NCBI RefSeq assembly: GCF_023065955.2
Contig: NW_026622875.1
Span: 11,138,501-11,202,500, forward strand
Reading direction: 5' to 3'
DNA: 64,000 nucleotides
Source: Ursus arctos
Taxonomy: Eukaryota; Chordata; Mammalia; Carnivora; Ursidae
Below the pieces are notes generated by a model, which saw only the letters and a list, made by a program, of their open reading frames with translations, was not told the origin of the DNA and did no database searches. Position numbers and translations under genes: made by a program. Positions 22,986-34,870 of the stretch are shown piece by piece (position 1 is the stretch's first letter; every line of letters starts with the position of its first letter).

Positions 22986-23710
22986 AAAAGCATGTACTGA
23001 GCACATACTATATTCTGGACACTGACAATTTCCAAAATCTCTGCCTTCATTAGAATTACCTTTTGGTAGGTAGAATAATTGTAAACAAGTTTAAATGTAA
23101 AATATCTAGCATGTTAGACCATGATAGCTTTCAGAGAAAAAAATGAAGTAGGGTAATGAATTGTGGGGGGAACAGGGCTGAATAGAGGGAAGTATTGAAA
23201 GCTGAGCTGCACATAGAAGGAGTATGTTCTTATAAGAAGGAAGGTAACTGGCAATATTGAGGAGAGAGCTTTTCCAGGCAGAGAGAAGACCAGTGCTCTC
23301 AGAGACGGGTGGTGGGAGGTGGGGGGCCCGGAGGAGGGAACATGACATAGGTCCAGGGAGGAATGACAAAGGACCTAAGAGATGAGGTCAGAGAGGAAAA
23401 AAGGAGACCAGATCATGCAGAACTTCAAAGGTCATGGTAAGCTTTTTGGCTTTTATTCTGAGTGACATGGAGAGCCAAAGAGGTTTTAAGCAGGGAGTGA
23501 TAATGATTTGACTTTCCTTTTAACAGATTCACTGTTGCTATTATAATATAATGTGATACAGTGTGGTGTAGATGAGAATAATGTGGGATAGATCAAAAGG
23601 AGGCAGGATTGGAAGCAGAGACACTACCAGTAAAGATCCTGTTGTAATAATCCAGACAAGAAGGGATAGTGCCTAGATCAGGGCCGTGGCAGTAGAAAGA
23701 AGTTATTAAA
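22986..23710 (-). repeat. L2 LINE 3' region, antisense, long relic
   Basis: Reversed L2: 'tgtactgagcacatactatattctggacactg' at the left, then 'gagaagaccagtgctctcag', 'gatgaggtcagagagg', 'gaccagatcatgcagaac', 'ggtcatggtaagctttttggcttttattctgag', 'gttttaagcagggagtgat' and 'tgttgtaataatccagac'. Short frames on either strand are shadows. Confidence 0.7.
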
Positions 23711-25404
23711 TTAGAATCCTTTCTTTTCAACAAAATTGAGAGCAGATATTATTGATAGAGAATTGAAATCTCCTTCCATTCCTTCTACTGATTTATGTAA
23801 AAAAGCTCTCTCAGAAAGTATATCTCAAAAAAAATGAACATGTAGAATAGAATTGATGTTGAAACCCCCTTCTAGCAATAATTAATATGTATCCATGGAT
23901 ACAAGAACTAATTAAAACCTCCCTAGCTATCTCATTTTTGGACTTAATATTTTAGTAAAACTTTAATATGTTTTCATAATTTGTATATTAATAATAATAG
24001 TAATAAAATTCAGTCCACAAAAAAGTGTCTTTGACATGTAAAACCTTATAATAATAAAAATTAATTTCAGTTTATATACCTCTATCCAAAGATTATTTGC
24101 AATTCTTTGATTTCCATCTAGTTGCCAGTGCAAAACAAAAATGGTTAGATATCCATATCTACAAATATAAAGGCCATATAAATTGTTTATTGTTGATAAA
24201 TAATCCTCAGCTACTATATGCAAATCTTGTGAATACCACTTTAATCAGAAATCCAAGAGAGGCAAGAAAATGGGCTTTTGACCCTATAGGAAATATCACT
24301 TTGTTATTGCAAGAATATGTTGCATTCATGCCATCTGGCATAGGGATTTGATGAGTTAATTAATTTGGCCTTCACTTACTTAAGCACTTTGTCTACGAAA
24401 ATCCACCCTGCTCTCCAAGGCAGTGTCTGACTCAGACATCAGTGACAGTGCATCCTGCAAGCCCTCATGCCATGGAGACGCAGTCTCTGTTTGTCTGGAG
24501 TGCTAGGCCATGACATGTACAAAAGGAGTCATTCTGTGTGAGTGTTCAGTGCCAGATCCTGAGCAACAGAGGATCCTAGTTGTTTTTTAATGAATCTATA
24601 TGTTGTGCTTTCATAATACACAGGGTCCCCCTTGCTCAGGTCTAAGGATTCTACTCCATTTAAAGGACACATCGTTTTTTATTTTAAAATCTCAGTATTT
24701 ACAAATGTACAAACTGTTTTTCAACTGTTTACATTTATGATACAAATTATACATTTCAACTTAAAATGGAATGTAGAACACAAAGTTTGACAAAATTATT
24801 TTAGGGGTACTAGAGGAAAAAATGTTTTGGAAATATTGGCTGAGAAGCTGTATCTAGTGCTCATTCAATAGCTTTCCCATTTTTTTAAACTAAATATACC
24901 TGTGTCTCTAATCCAAATGCCTGCAATGAAGTTTATTTAGTCCATTTAGTTTCCTTTATACCTTTTTGGGCAGAGCTTTTTGGTCAGGAGGGTTCATGAC
25001 CTATGGTTTCACCTACTAATTGAGCACCTCTGGTCTAATCTGCTGTGTCTGGGATTTGAGTCACATGTCTGGGACCTCTCTAGCAGGACAATAACGGTCA
25101 TAGATTGAGTTCTAAGAGTGTATTTATTAATATAAGCTGTGAATTTCAAGTAGGTATTATACTACTGTCATCTTAATTGGGCAGGGACAAATCCTAGCAG
25201 ACACATATAAGAAAAGGAACAATTACTATCCTAGAAAAGGACCGGAAAAAGATTAGTGCTTAATAGATACTATTATTTGATGGAGGGATAGCAACTGCAG
25301 AGGAATAGAGTAGCTGCACGAACCCCAGATGGTCAACTTTCTGAAGATTCTCAGGAGTGAGAGTATTTGGACTAATTTTTCAGCAGAACTCTTTTGGATA
25401 GGTA
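23711..25404. other. unique non-coding DNA
   Basis: AT-rich left half. The block 24390-24600 is less AT-rich and repeat-free. No exon-like open frame with splice context was seen. Confidence 0.45.
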
Positions 25405-25655
25405 CGAAACAATGCACAGTTAAGTGTATGGTCCCTGGAGTCAGAATGTCTGGGTCCTCAGCCTAGGTTCATCACTAACTACCTATGTGCCCTGAGGCAA
25501 GTTACTTAGCCTGTGTCTCACATTCCACATCCATACACCAGAAATAACAATAACTTCTTGATAGGATTGTGAGCATTAAATGAGATAATCACCATTACTC
25601 TGAACAGTGTCTGAGACGTATTAAAAACTTAAGAAATGCTAGCTAGTACTATGAG
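25405..25655 (+). repeat. MIR SINE, nearly full length
   Basis: Well-preserved order: 'gtatggtccctggagtcagaatgtctgggtcc', 'actaactacctatgtgccctgaggcaagttacttagcctg', 'ataggattgtgagcattaaatgagataat', 'gaacagtgtctgagac' and a terminal 'gaaatgctagctagtact'. This is the clearest MIR in the window. Confidence 0.85.
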
Positions 25656-26357
25656 TAAAAAGCTTGTCGGAGCCATTACATATTTTGAATGTAACATATG
25701 ACATAGTGTAATTCTCAATTAGTCTGCACTAATGAAGGAAGGAGAGGTGTTGACAATACAGACAACCAGAAATTGAGTAAAAGATCCATCGGCTCATCTT
25801 TCCATCATTTCTGGAAATTATCATCAATTAAAAAAAATACTTTTCTACTTTTTTATGAGCATCACTTTTGTGACAAACACAGAAAGCAATAAACAGAAAA
25901 AAGCAATTCATTCCTAAAGCTGAAACAATGCTTCTCTCGTTTGCCAATACCACCACTAACTCTTTCATACTCCCATGAATCCTCTGAAATTCTATACATT
26001 TAGAAATGAATGGTGGATTCATTACTATTCCATGGTCACTTAATATGCATATGGACACCCTTTTGAAGAGGAAAACAGTGAAAGATCTGTAAAATACAAC
26101 CAAGCGATTCTAGAATTTAAATTCAAAGCAAAAAGACGTTCATGCTGTAGTAGGGTAATAGTAAAACCAACAAGAGTTCATTTGTTAGCAATAATTTCCA
26201 AGTGCGCCTTGGTAGAATTATTGCTCACTAGTCTTGTTTTATTATCTAAAGAGGGGAGTTAAAGATATTTCAGTCCTGCTAAGTTGTTATTTTAATTTTA
26301 GAAAAACAAAAATCCCTCATATTTCCAAGCCACAGGAAATATCGCACATGCGTGTGC
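25656..26357. other. unique non-coding DNA
   Basis: No recognised repeat. The 91-codon reverse frame at 25828-26103 has no conserved motif that I recognise. Confidence 0.4.
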
Positions 26358-26368
26358 ATATGCACACA

Positions 26369-26477
26369 ATTTTTTTTTTAATAATGATTTTTTATTATAT
26401 TATGTTAGTCACCATACAGTACATCCCCGGTTTTCGATGTAAGGCTCGATGATTCATTAGTTGTGTATAACACCCAG
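26369..26477 (-). mobile_element. very short 5'-truncated carnivore L1 insertion
   Basis: Poly-T followed by the reversed L1 3' end ('attatgttagtcaccatacag', 'cgatgattcattagttgtg', 'ataacaccc'), only about 109 bp long. It is bracketed by a perfect 11-bp duplication, atatgcacaca, at 26358-26368 and 26478-26488. Same L1 subfamily as 14071-14441. Confidence 0.92.
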
Positions 26478-26870
26478 ATATGCACACACTTTTAAAAGCC
26501 ATGCCGCAAAATTACTTTCAACTGTAAAACCCAAGAAATAACCACTAGACCTTTAAAAAAAAAAAGTCCATATGAGTAAGAAGGAAAATTAGATTTGAAA
26601 ATCCCAGTTGGAATTTTAGCTACTTTAGAGCCACTATATTCTTTTGTTGGGTACTGGGTTTATAAATATAGATAATGAATACAATCTTTCTATGGAAAGA
26701 TATTTTTCATCAAACTATTATATTTCAGATAGACATCACATTCTAGTTTTCATTTAGAAGTCTTTTTTAAGGTAGATGAATAATTATTCTCATTTAGTAA
26801 ATACACAGAAAGATATGAGAATTGAAATGTCCTGATGTGATGTGACACACTTTATTAAAATGCTATGTTA
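26478..26870. other. unique AT-rich DNA
   Basis: No recognised element. Confidence 0.4.
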
Positions 26871-26885
26871 GAATTTAGGATAACT

Positions 26886-27090
26886 GGGGTGCCTGCATGG
26901 CTCAGTCATTAAGCATCTGCCTTCGTCTCAGGGCATGATCCCAGCGTTCTGGGATCGAGCCCCATATCGGGCTCCTCTGCTGGGAGCCTGCTTCTTCCTC
27001 TCCCACTCCCCCTGCTTGTGATCCCTGTCTCGCTGGCTGTCTCTCTCTCTGTCAAATAAATAAATAAAATCTTTAAAAAAAAAAAAAAAA
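26886..27090 (+). mobile_element. CAN-SINE, young, with 15-bp target-site duplication
   Basis: Head 'ggggtgcctgcatggctcag', core 'ggcatgatcccagcgttctgg', tail 'aaataaataaataaaatctt' and a long A run. A perfect duplication, gaatttaggataact, lies at 26871-26885 and 27091-27105. The intact tail and perfect duplication point to a recent insertion. Confidence 0.96.
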
Positions 27091-27263
27091 GAATTTAGGA
27101 TAACTAGGTATGGCCCTGATCATTGAACAAAAGGGAATTTACTTCTTATGAGTGATACTGACTTTCTTAAAATGTACATGATGCCAAAGCTCCAAGGCTG
27201 TGGTTTCACAACAGATTGGAAACAGAGATCCATGATATATCAGAATATCAGAATTCTAATATA

Positions 27264-27345
27264 GAGGTGGAACGCAGGCTGCCTGGGCTCAAATCCTGAC
27301 TGTACCCCATTCTAGATAAGCAATGTACTGAAACTTTCTACTCCA
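27264..27345 (+). repeat. MIR fragment
   Basis: 'ggaacgcaggctgcctgggctcaaatcctgactgtaccccatt' with 'agataagcaatgtactgaaactttc' matches the MIR 5' and core part. Only a fragment remains. Confidence 0.55.
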
Positions 27346-27395
27346 GTATGTATGAACACAGTTAATTGGATGCTGTATGACTGAAGGTCTAGAGA

Positions 27396-27616
27396 AGGGG
27401 TGGCAAACTATGGCTGTGGGTCATATCTGGCCCATTGTCTGTTTTTGTAAATAAAGTTTTATTGGAACACAGCCATTCCCATTCATTTGCATGTTTTCTA
27501 TGGCTGATTTTGTGCTATAATGACAGAGTTGAGTAGTTATACCAGAGATTTTATGGCTTGTAAAGCCTAAAATATTTACTATCTGGCTTGTACAGAAAAA
27601 GTCTGATGACCCCTTG
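27396..27616 (-). mobile_element. hAT-type MITE (CAGGGGTnGGCAAACT family)
   Basis: Starts 'aggggtggcaaactatggc' and ends 'agaaaaagtctgatgacccctt', the expected inverted termini. The inside holds 'aataaagttttattggaacacagcc' and 'taaagcctaaaatatttactatctggc'. It is nearly full length. A related element in the opposite orientation is at 42803-43343. The family belongs to the Charlie group by my recollection; the MER number is not certain. Confidence 0.8.
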
Positions 27617-29190
27617 GGGAGGTTTTACTTTCTGTGGGGTTAGATCAACGTTTAGTCCTAATATAGAGCTAGATAGATGCTAGAGCAAGGAACCAAGCAA
27701 AGCAATGGTGTTCCCAGCTTCTTAATCACAATATAAATATTTCAGGAAAGGATATTGTATTATTACTTAACACTTCACGCGGGATGAGCTTACTATATTG
27801 CACTGTGTTAGCAGTTAATATAACACAAGAGGTAAGAGGTGAGATAACTGGTGAAGTCATAAGGACACTTGCCCATGTGTGTGTGTGAGTGTGTCTGTAT
27901 ATGTTATTTATATGTGGAGGGGAGGAGTGTGTAGGCGGGGAACTGTGTGTGGGGGGTTGTTGGGAGGAATGCTTAAAAAAAGAAAGAGGTAAGGGAAATA
28001 AGGTTGCTGGAGACAGACTCCTCCTCCTCTGCAACATTACTTCAGGTTGACCCATTCCACTAAGTTTTAAGCATAGTTTGGTTTTGGAGTAAATACCCCA
28101 TCCTCTTAGTATGCCAAGTGAAATTTTCTATGCAGCATATGAGACAAATAAGCAAAAATTCAGAGAACAGTCCTTCTAATTAATTAGGTCGGCGGACAGT
28201 TTGTACTGATAAAATGGAAGGAGTATTTTTACCAATTTTATTTTAAAAAGAATGATAAAAATGTGCTCAGAGAAAAAAACAACACACGGTTCCAAAAACA
28301 AGTGTTTTCTTTAAAAATTTTAAAAACACTGTCTCTAAAATTCTGGGAACACAAATTATAAAAACCTCCTTTTAATGTTTTCCTATTTCACATAATCAAG
28401 ATCTTATAAAATGAGCAGATTTTGGCATTTTCAGCATACTAAAGGTGAGCAAAAAATGAATAAACAACAAATACAGAAATCAACATCTACCGAGATACAG
28501 GCCTACCTCCATACTGAAAGAGCTGCCAAGCATTGTTTTCTTTTGAATTGCAGAAAAATTAAGTTGAAAGTATTTGGGGGGACTAATTTCAATCTAACAG
28601 CTTAAATTTATTTAACCTTTTGTCTGCTAGCAAAACATACACATATGCTAAACCCATAGAGTTGCTTTTGCCATCAGAATTAGCAACAGGAAGGTTTGAC
28701 TTTTCAGCACTGTTTTTGAGGTTTCTTTCTTTTTTCTTTCTTTTTTTTTTTTTTACATTTTGTATGTTAATGTGCCCTTTAATTCTTTCCAGTTTTCATT
28801 GACAGAGGAATACATTTGTTTTAGAAAGAGACTTAGCCTAACTTGAAATCTCTCTAAAATAATTTCCCCAAATTAGCTAATTTAGGAAGAGGTGTGAAGG
28901 GTAATATTACATCAGCTTCCAAGATGATTGCTTTAGTAAAAAACAAATTAAAGGTGATCAAGTGTAAGTTTATTGCCTTTTTTTAAACTTATGTTTGTTC
29001 CATTTTGTATGTAACAAAGGATAAAAACTCTGCTTTAGGATTTAAATCATCTCTAGTTGAATGTTTTTGCTTATAAACAGGGAAAAGAACTAATTATAAG
29101 AACACTTACCTGCAGTAACTTTTCAGAGTCTCAACCATCAGTAATACCCCTGAAAACTAAGAATAAATAGTAATGAAAATTATGATAGCA
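27617..29190. other. unique non-coding DNA with GT-rich patch
   Basis: A GT-rich stretch lies at 27877-27960, which produces the long reverse frame 27726-28055 full of Ser/Thr/Pro/His. A poly-T tract is at about 28739-28756. No gene recognised. Confidence 0.45.
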
Positions 29191-29194
29191 AAGT

Positions 29195-30350
29195 GCATTG
29201 CCTGCAATGTCTACAGTGGGAATAGTATCCAGAAATTATAAAGAAATCCTGGGTCTCCTGGGTGGCACAGCGGTTAAGTGTCTGCCTTCGGTTCAGGGCG
29301 TGATCCCGGCATTATGGGATCGAGCCCCACATCAGGCTCCTCTGCTGTGAGCCTGCCTCTTCCTCTCCCACTCCCCCTGCTTGTGTTCCCTCTCTCACTG
29401 GCTGTCTCTATCTCTGTCATATAAATAAATAAAATCTTTTAAAAAAAAAGAAATTATAAAGAAATCCTAAAAACAGGCAATCAATGGGAAAAGGCTATAA
29501 AGCTGATAGAATTTTTCATTGAGCAAAGATTTAGAGAAGCCAGTTCACTGAACAAGAGCCCAAATAACCACAGAACATTTCAAAAGATGTTCATCCTTAT
29601 CAATAATCAAAGAAATGCAAATTAAAACAGCAAGATACTATTTCATACCCCTCAAATGGTTTGTAAGTTTTATTGCAGTGAGAAAGTAACTCACATTTCT
29701 GGTGAGGATATATATATATATATAAGTATATAACTTTGAAGAGTATTTGGGCCTTTCTAATGAAGATAAATCTGTACAAACTAGATGGCCACCCCTGGGT
29801 ATAAACTAGAGACCTTTGGGCATATGCACAAAAGACAGGTCTTAGGGTAGACCTGGCAGCATTATATGAATATATGAGCAAAATACTGGAAATAAGCAGA
29901 TGTCCAACAGCGGGGAATAGGAAATTAAATGATGAAATATTTACACATTTGTGTACTATGTAGCAGTGTGAAATGAATGAATTAGATCTATGCAGATCAA
30001 ATTAAGAAATCTCCAAAACAATGTTGAGTTTAAAAAGCAAATTGCATATACATGCCTGTCTGAGAACAGAACAGGAAACAGAATTTTGAAGGACTAAATC
30101 TGACTAAATATATAAAAATAATATTTACCAGTAGTATTTATTTTATTTTAACAATCCTGAAGCAAAGGTAACGAATTTTAACCTTTTTAAATGCTGGGTG
30201 GTAGATACTCAAGTATATATTAATATTATTTTTTTGTGAGTATGTATTTTAAAAATAATTTCCAAAGGAAAGTGCAATATACTCTGAAAGGATAATTTAA
30301 AAAGTTAAAATGTTTTTTTCAAGGAAAAATGCAAGTCTTCATTTGGGTCC
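29195..30350 (+). mobile_element. old L1 ORF2 end / 3' UTR, forward, split by a SINE
   Basis: 'gggaatagtatccagaaattataaagaaatcct', then after the SINE 'cacagaacatttcaaaagatgttcatccttatc', 'aataatcaaagaaatgcaaattaaaac', 'agatactatttcatacccctc' and 'agcagtgtgaaatgaatgaattagatc'. This is the typical order of old L1 C-terminal ORF2 and 3' UTR. A short (TA)n lies at 29709-29723. Confidence 0.72.
29251..29448 (+). mobile_element. CAN-SINE, young ursid-type, 20-bp target-site duplication
   Basis: Carries 'gggtggcacagcggttaag', 'gcgtgatcccggcattatgg' and 'cctctgctgtgagcctgc' of the young subtype, with the full AAATAAATAAAATCTT tail. Flanks carry a perfect 20-bp duplication starting 'agaaattataaag' at 29231-29250 and 29449-29468. 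The host sequence is an old L1, so the insertion site is clear. Confidence 0.97.
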
Positions 30351-30379
30351 TATTTATTTTTAATATTAATAAATTTAAG

Positions 30380-30580
30380 GGGTGCTTGGGTGGCTTAGTG
30401 GGTTAAGCATCTGCGTTTGGCTCAGGTCATGATCCCAGGGTGCTGGGATGGAGCCCTGCATTGGGCTCCCTGCTTGGGGAGAAGCCTGCTTCTCCCTCTC
30501 CCCTGCCTGGTGCTCCACCTACTTAATGCTTTCTCTCTCTGTCAAATAAATAAAATTAAAAAAAAAAAAAAAAAAAAAAG
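30380..30580 (+). mobile_element. CAN-SINE with possible 3' transduced tail
   Basis: Forward SINE from 'gggtgcttgggtggcttag' to a poly-A of about 21. Directly after the poly-A, about 36 bases of non-SINE sequence (30581-30616) end in an A-rich run. Only after these does a copy of the pre-insertion word aataaatttaag appear (30368-30379 and 30617-30628). This would fit read-through transcription past the SINE end. The word is AT-rich, so a chance match is possible. Confidence 0.88.
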
Positions 30581-30628
30581 CTTGAAGAGACAATTTGAAT
30601 TTTAAAAAATAAAATAAATAAATTTAAG

Positions 30629-31400
30629 AAGTTTGTTTGTATGGTTAAGATTACTTGTTTATACAGTAAGTTTACCTCATTGTGCAGTATTTTTTCCATT
30701 ACTTAGACTGTTTGATAAAAATACACATTACCAGGTTCCATGTCATAGCCAGTGAATCATAATCATCAGGGAACAGCCTGGAAATCTGTATCCTTAACAA
30801 GGTCTTTGGTTGATATTGAAATTAAATGAAATTCAGGAAACCTTATTTGATTAAAAAGGTTTGAGAAGGCAAAAAATAACTAGCTAAAAGACTGTAAGTA
30901 GGCAGTAGTACGGGAGAGGTGTCCATCTGAACCTTGAATGGGGAACTAAGACTTAGGAGCCCACAGAGTAAACAAACATCCAACACAGCAGTCTAGGGGC
31001 AGTTAATGTTGTAGCAAACAGATCTGTGTCCCTGTATGATACCTGAGGCAGTCATTGAATTAGAGCAGAGAACTGTAAATCATGTTCCTAATGGTGACAC
31101 TGAGTCATTCAAAGAAGCCAAATTATGCCTAAGGAAATTCTCTTAAAGGAAAGGAAAAACTAATATATTTCATAAGGAGTTCCATAAAATTGCTTTAAGA
31201 CATTTGTACGTAAAAGTCCTTCTGTTGCCCTCACAATAGTTGTATTCTGGATGTCCTACAGAATACACAAAAGGCCATAAAAGATGTGACACAGTTTTTC
31301 TGAAAACCCAGACTGTGTTTCAATGAGGATCTGGCCCCTGAGTAGTGAAAAAGAAGAGAGTATCCACTTTGGGGCAGGAAATGGACTCAAATTTAGCATA
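30629..31400. other. mostly unique DNA; weak hAT-like block
   Basis: 'attaccaggttccatgtcatagcc' and 'ggaaatctgtatccttaacaagg' (30728-30802) faintly resemble a MER20-like hAT relic. The rest is unrecognised. Confidence 0.35.
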
Positions 31401-31404
31401 AAAT

Positions 31405-31485
31405 AATATTAATAACATGAGAAATAAAGAACTGATATCTGAGTACTTGCGATGTGCAAAGCACTATGGCAGGTGTTCTATGTAT
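31405..31485 (-). repeat. MIR fragment, antisense
   Basis: 'aacatgagaaataaagaac', 'tctgagtacttgcgatgtgcaaagcactatggcaggtgttctatgtatt' follow reversed MIR ('tgagtgcttactatgtgccaggcact'). Confidence 0.55.
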
Positions 31486-32146
31486 TGTTTTTCTATTCAA
31501 GGAGATCGTTCTTTGTTTCCGCCACCTATAGGGCTCTCTGTGATAAGTATAGATGTCACACCACCCCCATCTCATGCAACCTCCTTGGCAACACACTTAC
31601 ATAGCTACTCTGTATGATATAGAAGATCGAAGTCATAAACAAATAAAGCAAACATCCCAAATCCAACACTCAAGCTAAGTGTCTAAAATATCTCTATTGT
31701 GACATTATCACACAGCTGGGCGACGTGCATCAGCACATGGTACTAATTCGTACCTAGTCACTAATTGAGCGCAGCATAATACACAGTGGAGATAGACACA
31801 TTGGGGAAAATTTATGTGCACAGATCTCTGTTCATTCTGAGATCTTTAGATTATGAATTAGACTTCCATCACAAGGTAACAAGTTGATTGTTCCCATTGC
31901 TCTTCATTGTTAAAATTTAGTATATAATCCATTAAGTGTGTGTGTACCTTTTTCTTCACTACTGCTGTGGACTAAAAATAAAAATAGTTTTGAATCACAA
32001 GCATGTGGAAGTCCTGAAGTACCCTTATTAGTTAAGAAAACACTGGCTCAGGCCAAGAAAATTGAGGCTGGAAGCATAGGCTCTGAACTAATTTAAGGGA
32101 AATATTTCCTCTAAGTCTGCATTTTGTAGGTTCTTCTTTTCAGCCA
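31486..32146. other. unique non-coding DNA
   Basis: No recognised element. Confidence 0.4.
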
Positions 32147-32349
32147 AGCCTTTTTTTTTTTTTCTTCCCATGTGTTGCTTTATTCTTCTGTGTATCTAAG
32201 TTTTTATCTATATCCCTAAGTTGGCATTGGATTGATGAACATCTTGAATATTCTTCACTCAAGCCCAGACTTGCTTCAATATTGTATGATGTGTAGCCCA
32301 ATTTGAGAAGCTTCTTCTTGACCATGTCATCGATCTGATTTTCAGTCAC
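32147..32349 (-). pseudogene. possible retrocopy fragment with A-tail, identity unknown
   Basis: The minus strand is open for 69 codons and runs into a stretch of about 14 A (T on the plus strand at 32150-32164) as a retrotransposed transcript would. The predicted peptide is rich in Lys, Asp and Leu with an amphipathic start, unlike the hydrophobic noise frames elsewhere. There is no stop before the A tract and no clear target-site duplication. I do not recognise the parent gene; chance is a real alternative. Confidence 0.25.
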
Positions 32350-32640
32350 ACACTCATATAACTAACTCATGGTACTAAAGCCCTTTCAACTAGATAAGAC
32401 ACACTCATATCAACAGGGTAAGCCAAATAACAAACTTTTTATTAATCTTGTTCGCAGTATCTGAATTCTAAAATCAAGCTTAATTCAGTATAATGAACTA
32501 GACTAGGGAATAAAAACTTGAGTGTGGTTTCTTTTTATTAGCCCTACTATCCTATAGAGCTATCTGGTTTACCAGACCATTTCCAGCTGAGAGAGAAGAG
32601 CAGCTCTTGACCTTCAGGAGCTGGCCTGGCACTATTAGCT
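32350..32640. other. unique non-coding DNA
   Basis: No recognised element. Confidence 0.35.
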
Positions 32641-33520
32641 AGGCCTTGGTGTTGCTATGACTTGACCTGGTGCTCACAGCTAGGTCTTGGTGTTCTCTTG
32701 TTGGACATAACAATTCCCAAGAGCATCAACATCAGGCAGGCCATTCTGTGACTATGATGGGTGAAGACAAAAAACAAGACTACTCTGTGATCGTGTCTAA
32801 ACACAAGCAAAGTATGAATGCTGTCCTAACCATGAAAATGACCAAACATCCTATTCATCTGGCTAATATGAGTGATTGCTGCTTCCCCCCCACCCCCAAA
32901 CACAACTCTGGCCTCACTCCAGTTTGCCTCCCTGGGAGATAAGATTTATTAGTGATGTTTTATTAGAGATATCTAATTGTAAAATTGTTTCCACTTTTTT
33001 GATAAAGCCCAATCAATAGCAAATCCCCACTACCTTGGAATATCCCCAAGTTACCCAAACAAAGATCAAATACTGTAATAAATTCTTTCTTTAAACACTG
33101 TCTTTTTTGAGATGCCCACTGTTTTTCATGGTGTTCATTCTCCTTTGCTGCAATAATACACTCAGCTTGTCTCTTCCTGTGGTCTTTGACTGGAGGACAC
33201 TGACACAATTCTAGGTCTCTGTAGTTTAGTGAATCAGAACATTGACTTCTTATGCCTGATTTCTTTCTTGCCCTTGTGATTTTATCTACACCTGATTCTA
33301 GCACTGCTTTAGGCATAGATCATCTCTTAAATCTTTCATCTGCTTTGATTTCTCTCCAAGCTGTCTCCACTTGTATCCAACTCCTACTGACTCTTTTACT
33401 AAGACCCTAGACTGTGAGCTTGATTTCCCTGTTTGTTTTTCTATATATGTCAGGTATATAGGAAAGTCCTTACTAAAGTTGGTTAAATAAAGACTACTTC
33501 TATGAGTAGTCAAAATAGAC
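32641..33520. repeat. possible degenerate LTR-type sequence
   Basis: Less AT-rich than its flanks. 'actccagtttgcctccctgggagataagattt', 'gatatctaattg', 'ttgataaagcccaatcaatagcaaa', 'tctttctttaaacactgtc' and 'tgctgcaataatacactcagcttgtctctt' read like a retroviral LTR with R/U5-like end. No partner LTR was found. The 90-, 117- and 71-codon frames here (32670-32942 plus, 32963-33316 and 33298-33513 minus) lie within it and show no gene-like context. Confidence 0.4.
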
Positions 33521-34437
33521 TAGCCAACTTCCAACTTCTTTTTCTACTCTTAACTTGGATATGTCTCTGAGCCTCATTTAATTGTACCCGCAAATATACA
33601 TAATCTTAGGGCCAAACTAATCAAAATAAAGGAGGCCAAGTTGCATTTACTTTTTTAAGTGGTGAAGAGGGAGAAACCTCTACTAATTTCATTTGGAGCT
33701 ATGTGGAAAGAGCATGATTTTATGTAAGTACAAACTCTCCACTCACCATGATTGAGATTTCATCTATCCTAGTTGACTGGCTCATATTCATTTACAAATT
33801 TTCATTAATTTGCTACTCTTACCTTAAATTTTGATGTTCCAGTAAGTATTAATGCAAAAGAAAGGGAAGATACGTCATGCATGCATGTATGATAAAATTT
33901 TTGCTCTGAGTAATACATAAGCTGTGATTTGCAGATTGCTAAATTAAGGAAAAATGGTGGAAAAGTAGTAAGAGGACAGGAAATTCAATTGGTATAGGAG
34001 ACATGTCTTTTTGTCCCAACCCAATCACTGAGTTGATTAAATGGCTCCAATTTTTAGTTTTCTCATCATTCAAATGAGATAATCTGGCAAGATTTCTAAA
34101 CTGCTATAATTTTATTTAACAAACATTCTGTAAACATAAATTTGCACAACTAACTACTAGGAATATCAGGCTTAATTAATGGCTTCTATAACTTTCACTT
34201 TACTTGTATATGACTCAATATTTGGTAAGTGTTCTTTTGGTAATTCCTCTCCCCAAGGTTGAGGGCTGCAAATAAATGTATGCATCCAGCAAATGGGAGA
34301 CTGGGACATTTTAAGGATTTGCTTAAAGTCCAAATGACAGAATAGTTTTTATAATTAGGTATCTTATTTTCCAATCTATTTATTTTTTCCCATCCGTATT
34401 TGGATACTTTACCATCCTTAAAATTTGCATTATAAAT

Positions 34438-34439
<2 letters not shown>
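33521..34439. other. unique AT-rich DNA
   Basis: No recognised repeat or gene. Confidence 0.4.

Positions 34440-34472
<33 letters not shown>
34440..34472. repeat. (TG)n microsatellite
   Basis: About sixteen uninterrupted TG units. Confidence 0.95.
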
Positions 34473-34473
<1 letters not shown>

Positions 34474-34870
34474 TACGGGTTTCTTCCCATTATGAATTTC
34501 TGTGGAAAATAGTAATATGCTTCTGGGAAATCAACTATAGTTAAAATACAAAATCAGATCCTGGGAAACAATCTAGTCTGCCAATTTCAGTTTATAGGGA
34601 GGAGAGTGAAGGAATTGCTTAGAGGGCTGGGACAACTTAGTTGCCTTGCAAAGCTCTTAAGAAAGGTGAGAGAGGCCTCTCCAATGATTTAGGATTAAGT
34701 GGAGACACAAAGTATCCCCATAGAATTTTTCTCACTTCAATTAGGATATAAATTACAGAAGTTGAGTCACAGCAAAAATCTCGTCATGTGTTCTGCGCCC
34801 TTTTCTCTAGGATCCCCTGAAGGTCTGACCGGGACTGAAGAAAATTAAATTAAGTAGTGAAAATTTAAAA
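34473..34870. other. unique non-coding DNA
   Basis: No recognised element. Confidence 0.4.

Noticed and set aside
24390..24600. Less AT-rich repeat-free block as a possible exon
   Set aside because: No long open frame and no convincing splice-site pair; left as unique DNA.
27726..28055. 109-codon minus-strand frame rich in Ser, Pro, Thr and His
   Set aside because: Produced by the GT-rich patch at 27877-27960; low complexity.
32963..33316. 117-codon minus-strand frame
   Set aside because: Falls in an LTR-like block and has no recognised domain; neighbouring short frames overlap it on other phases.
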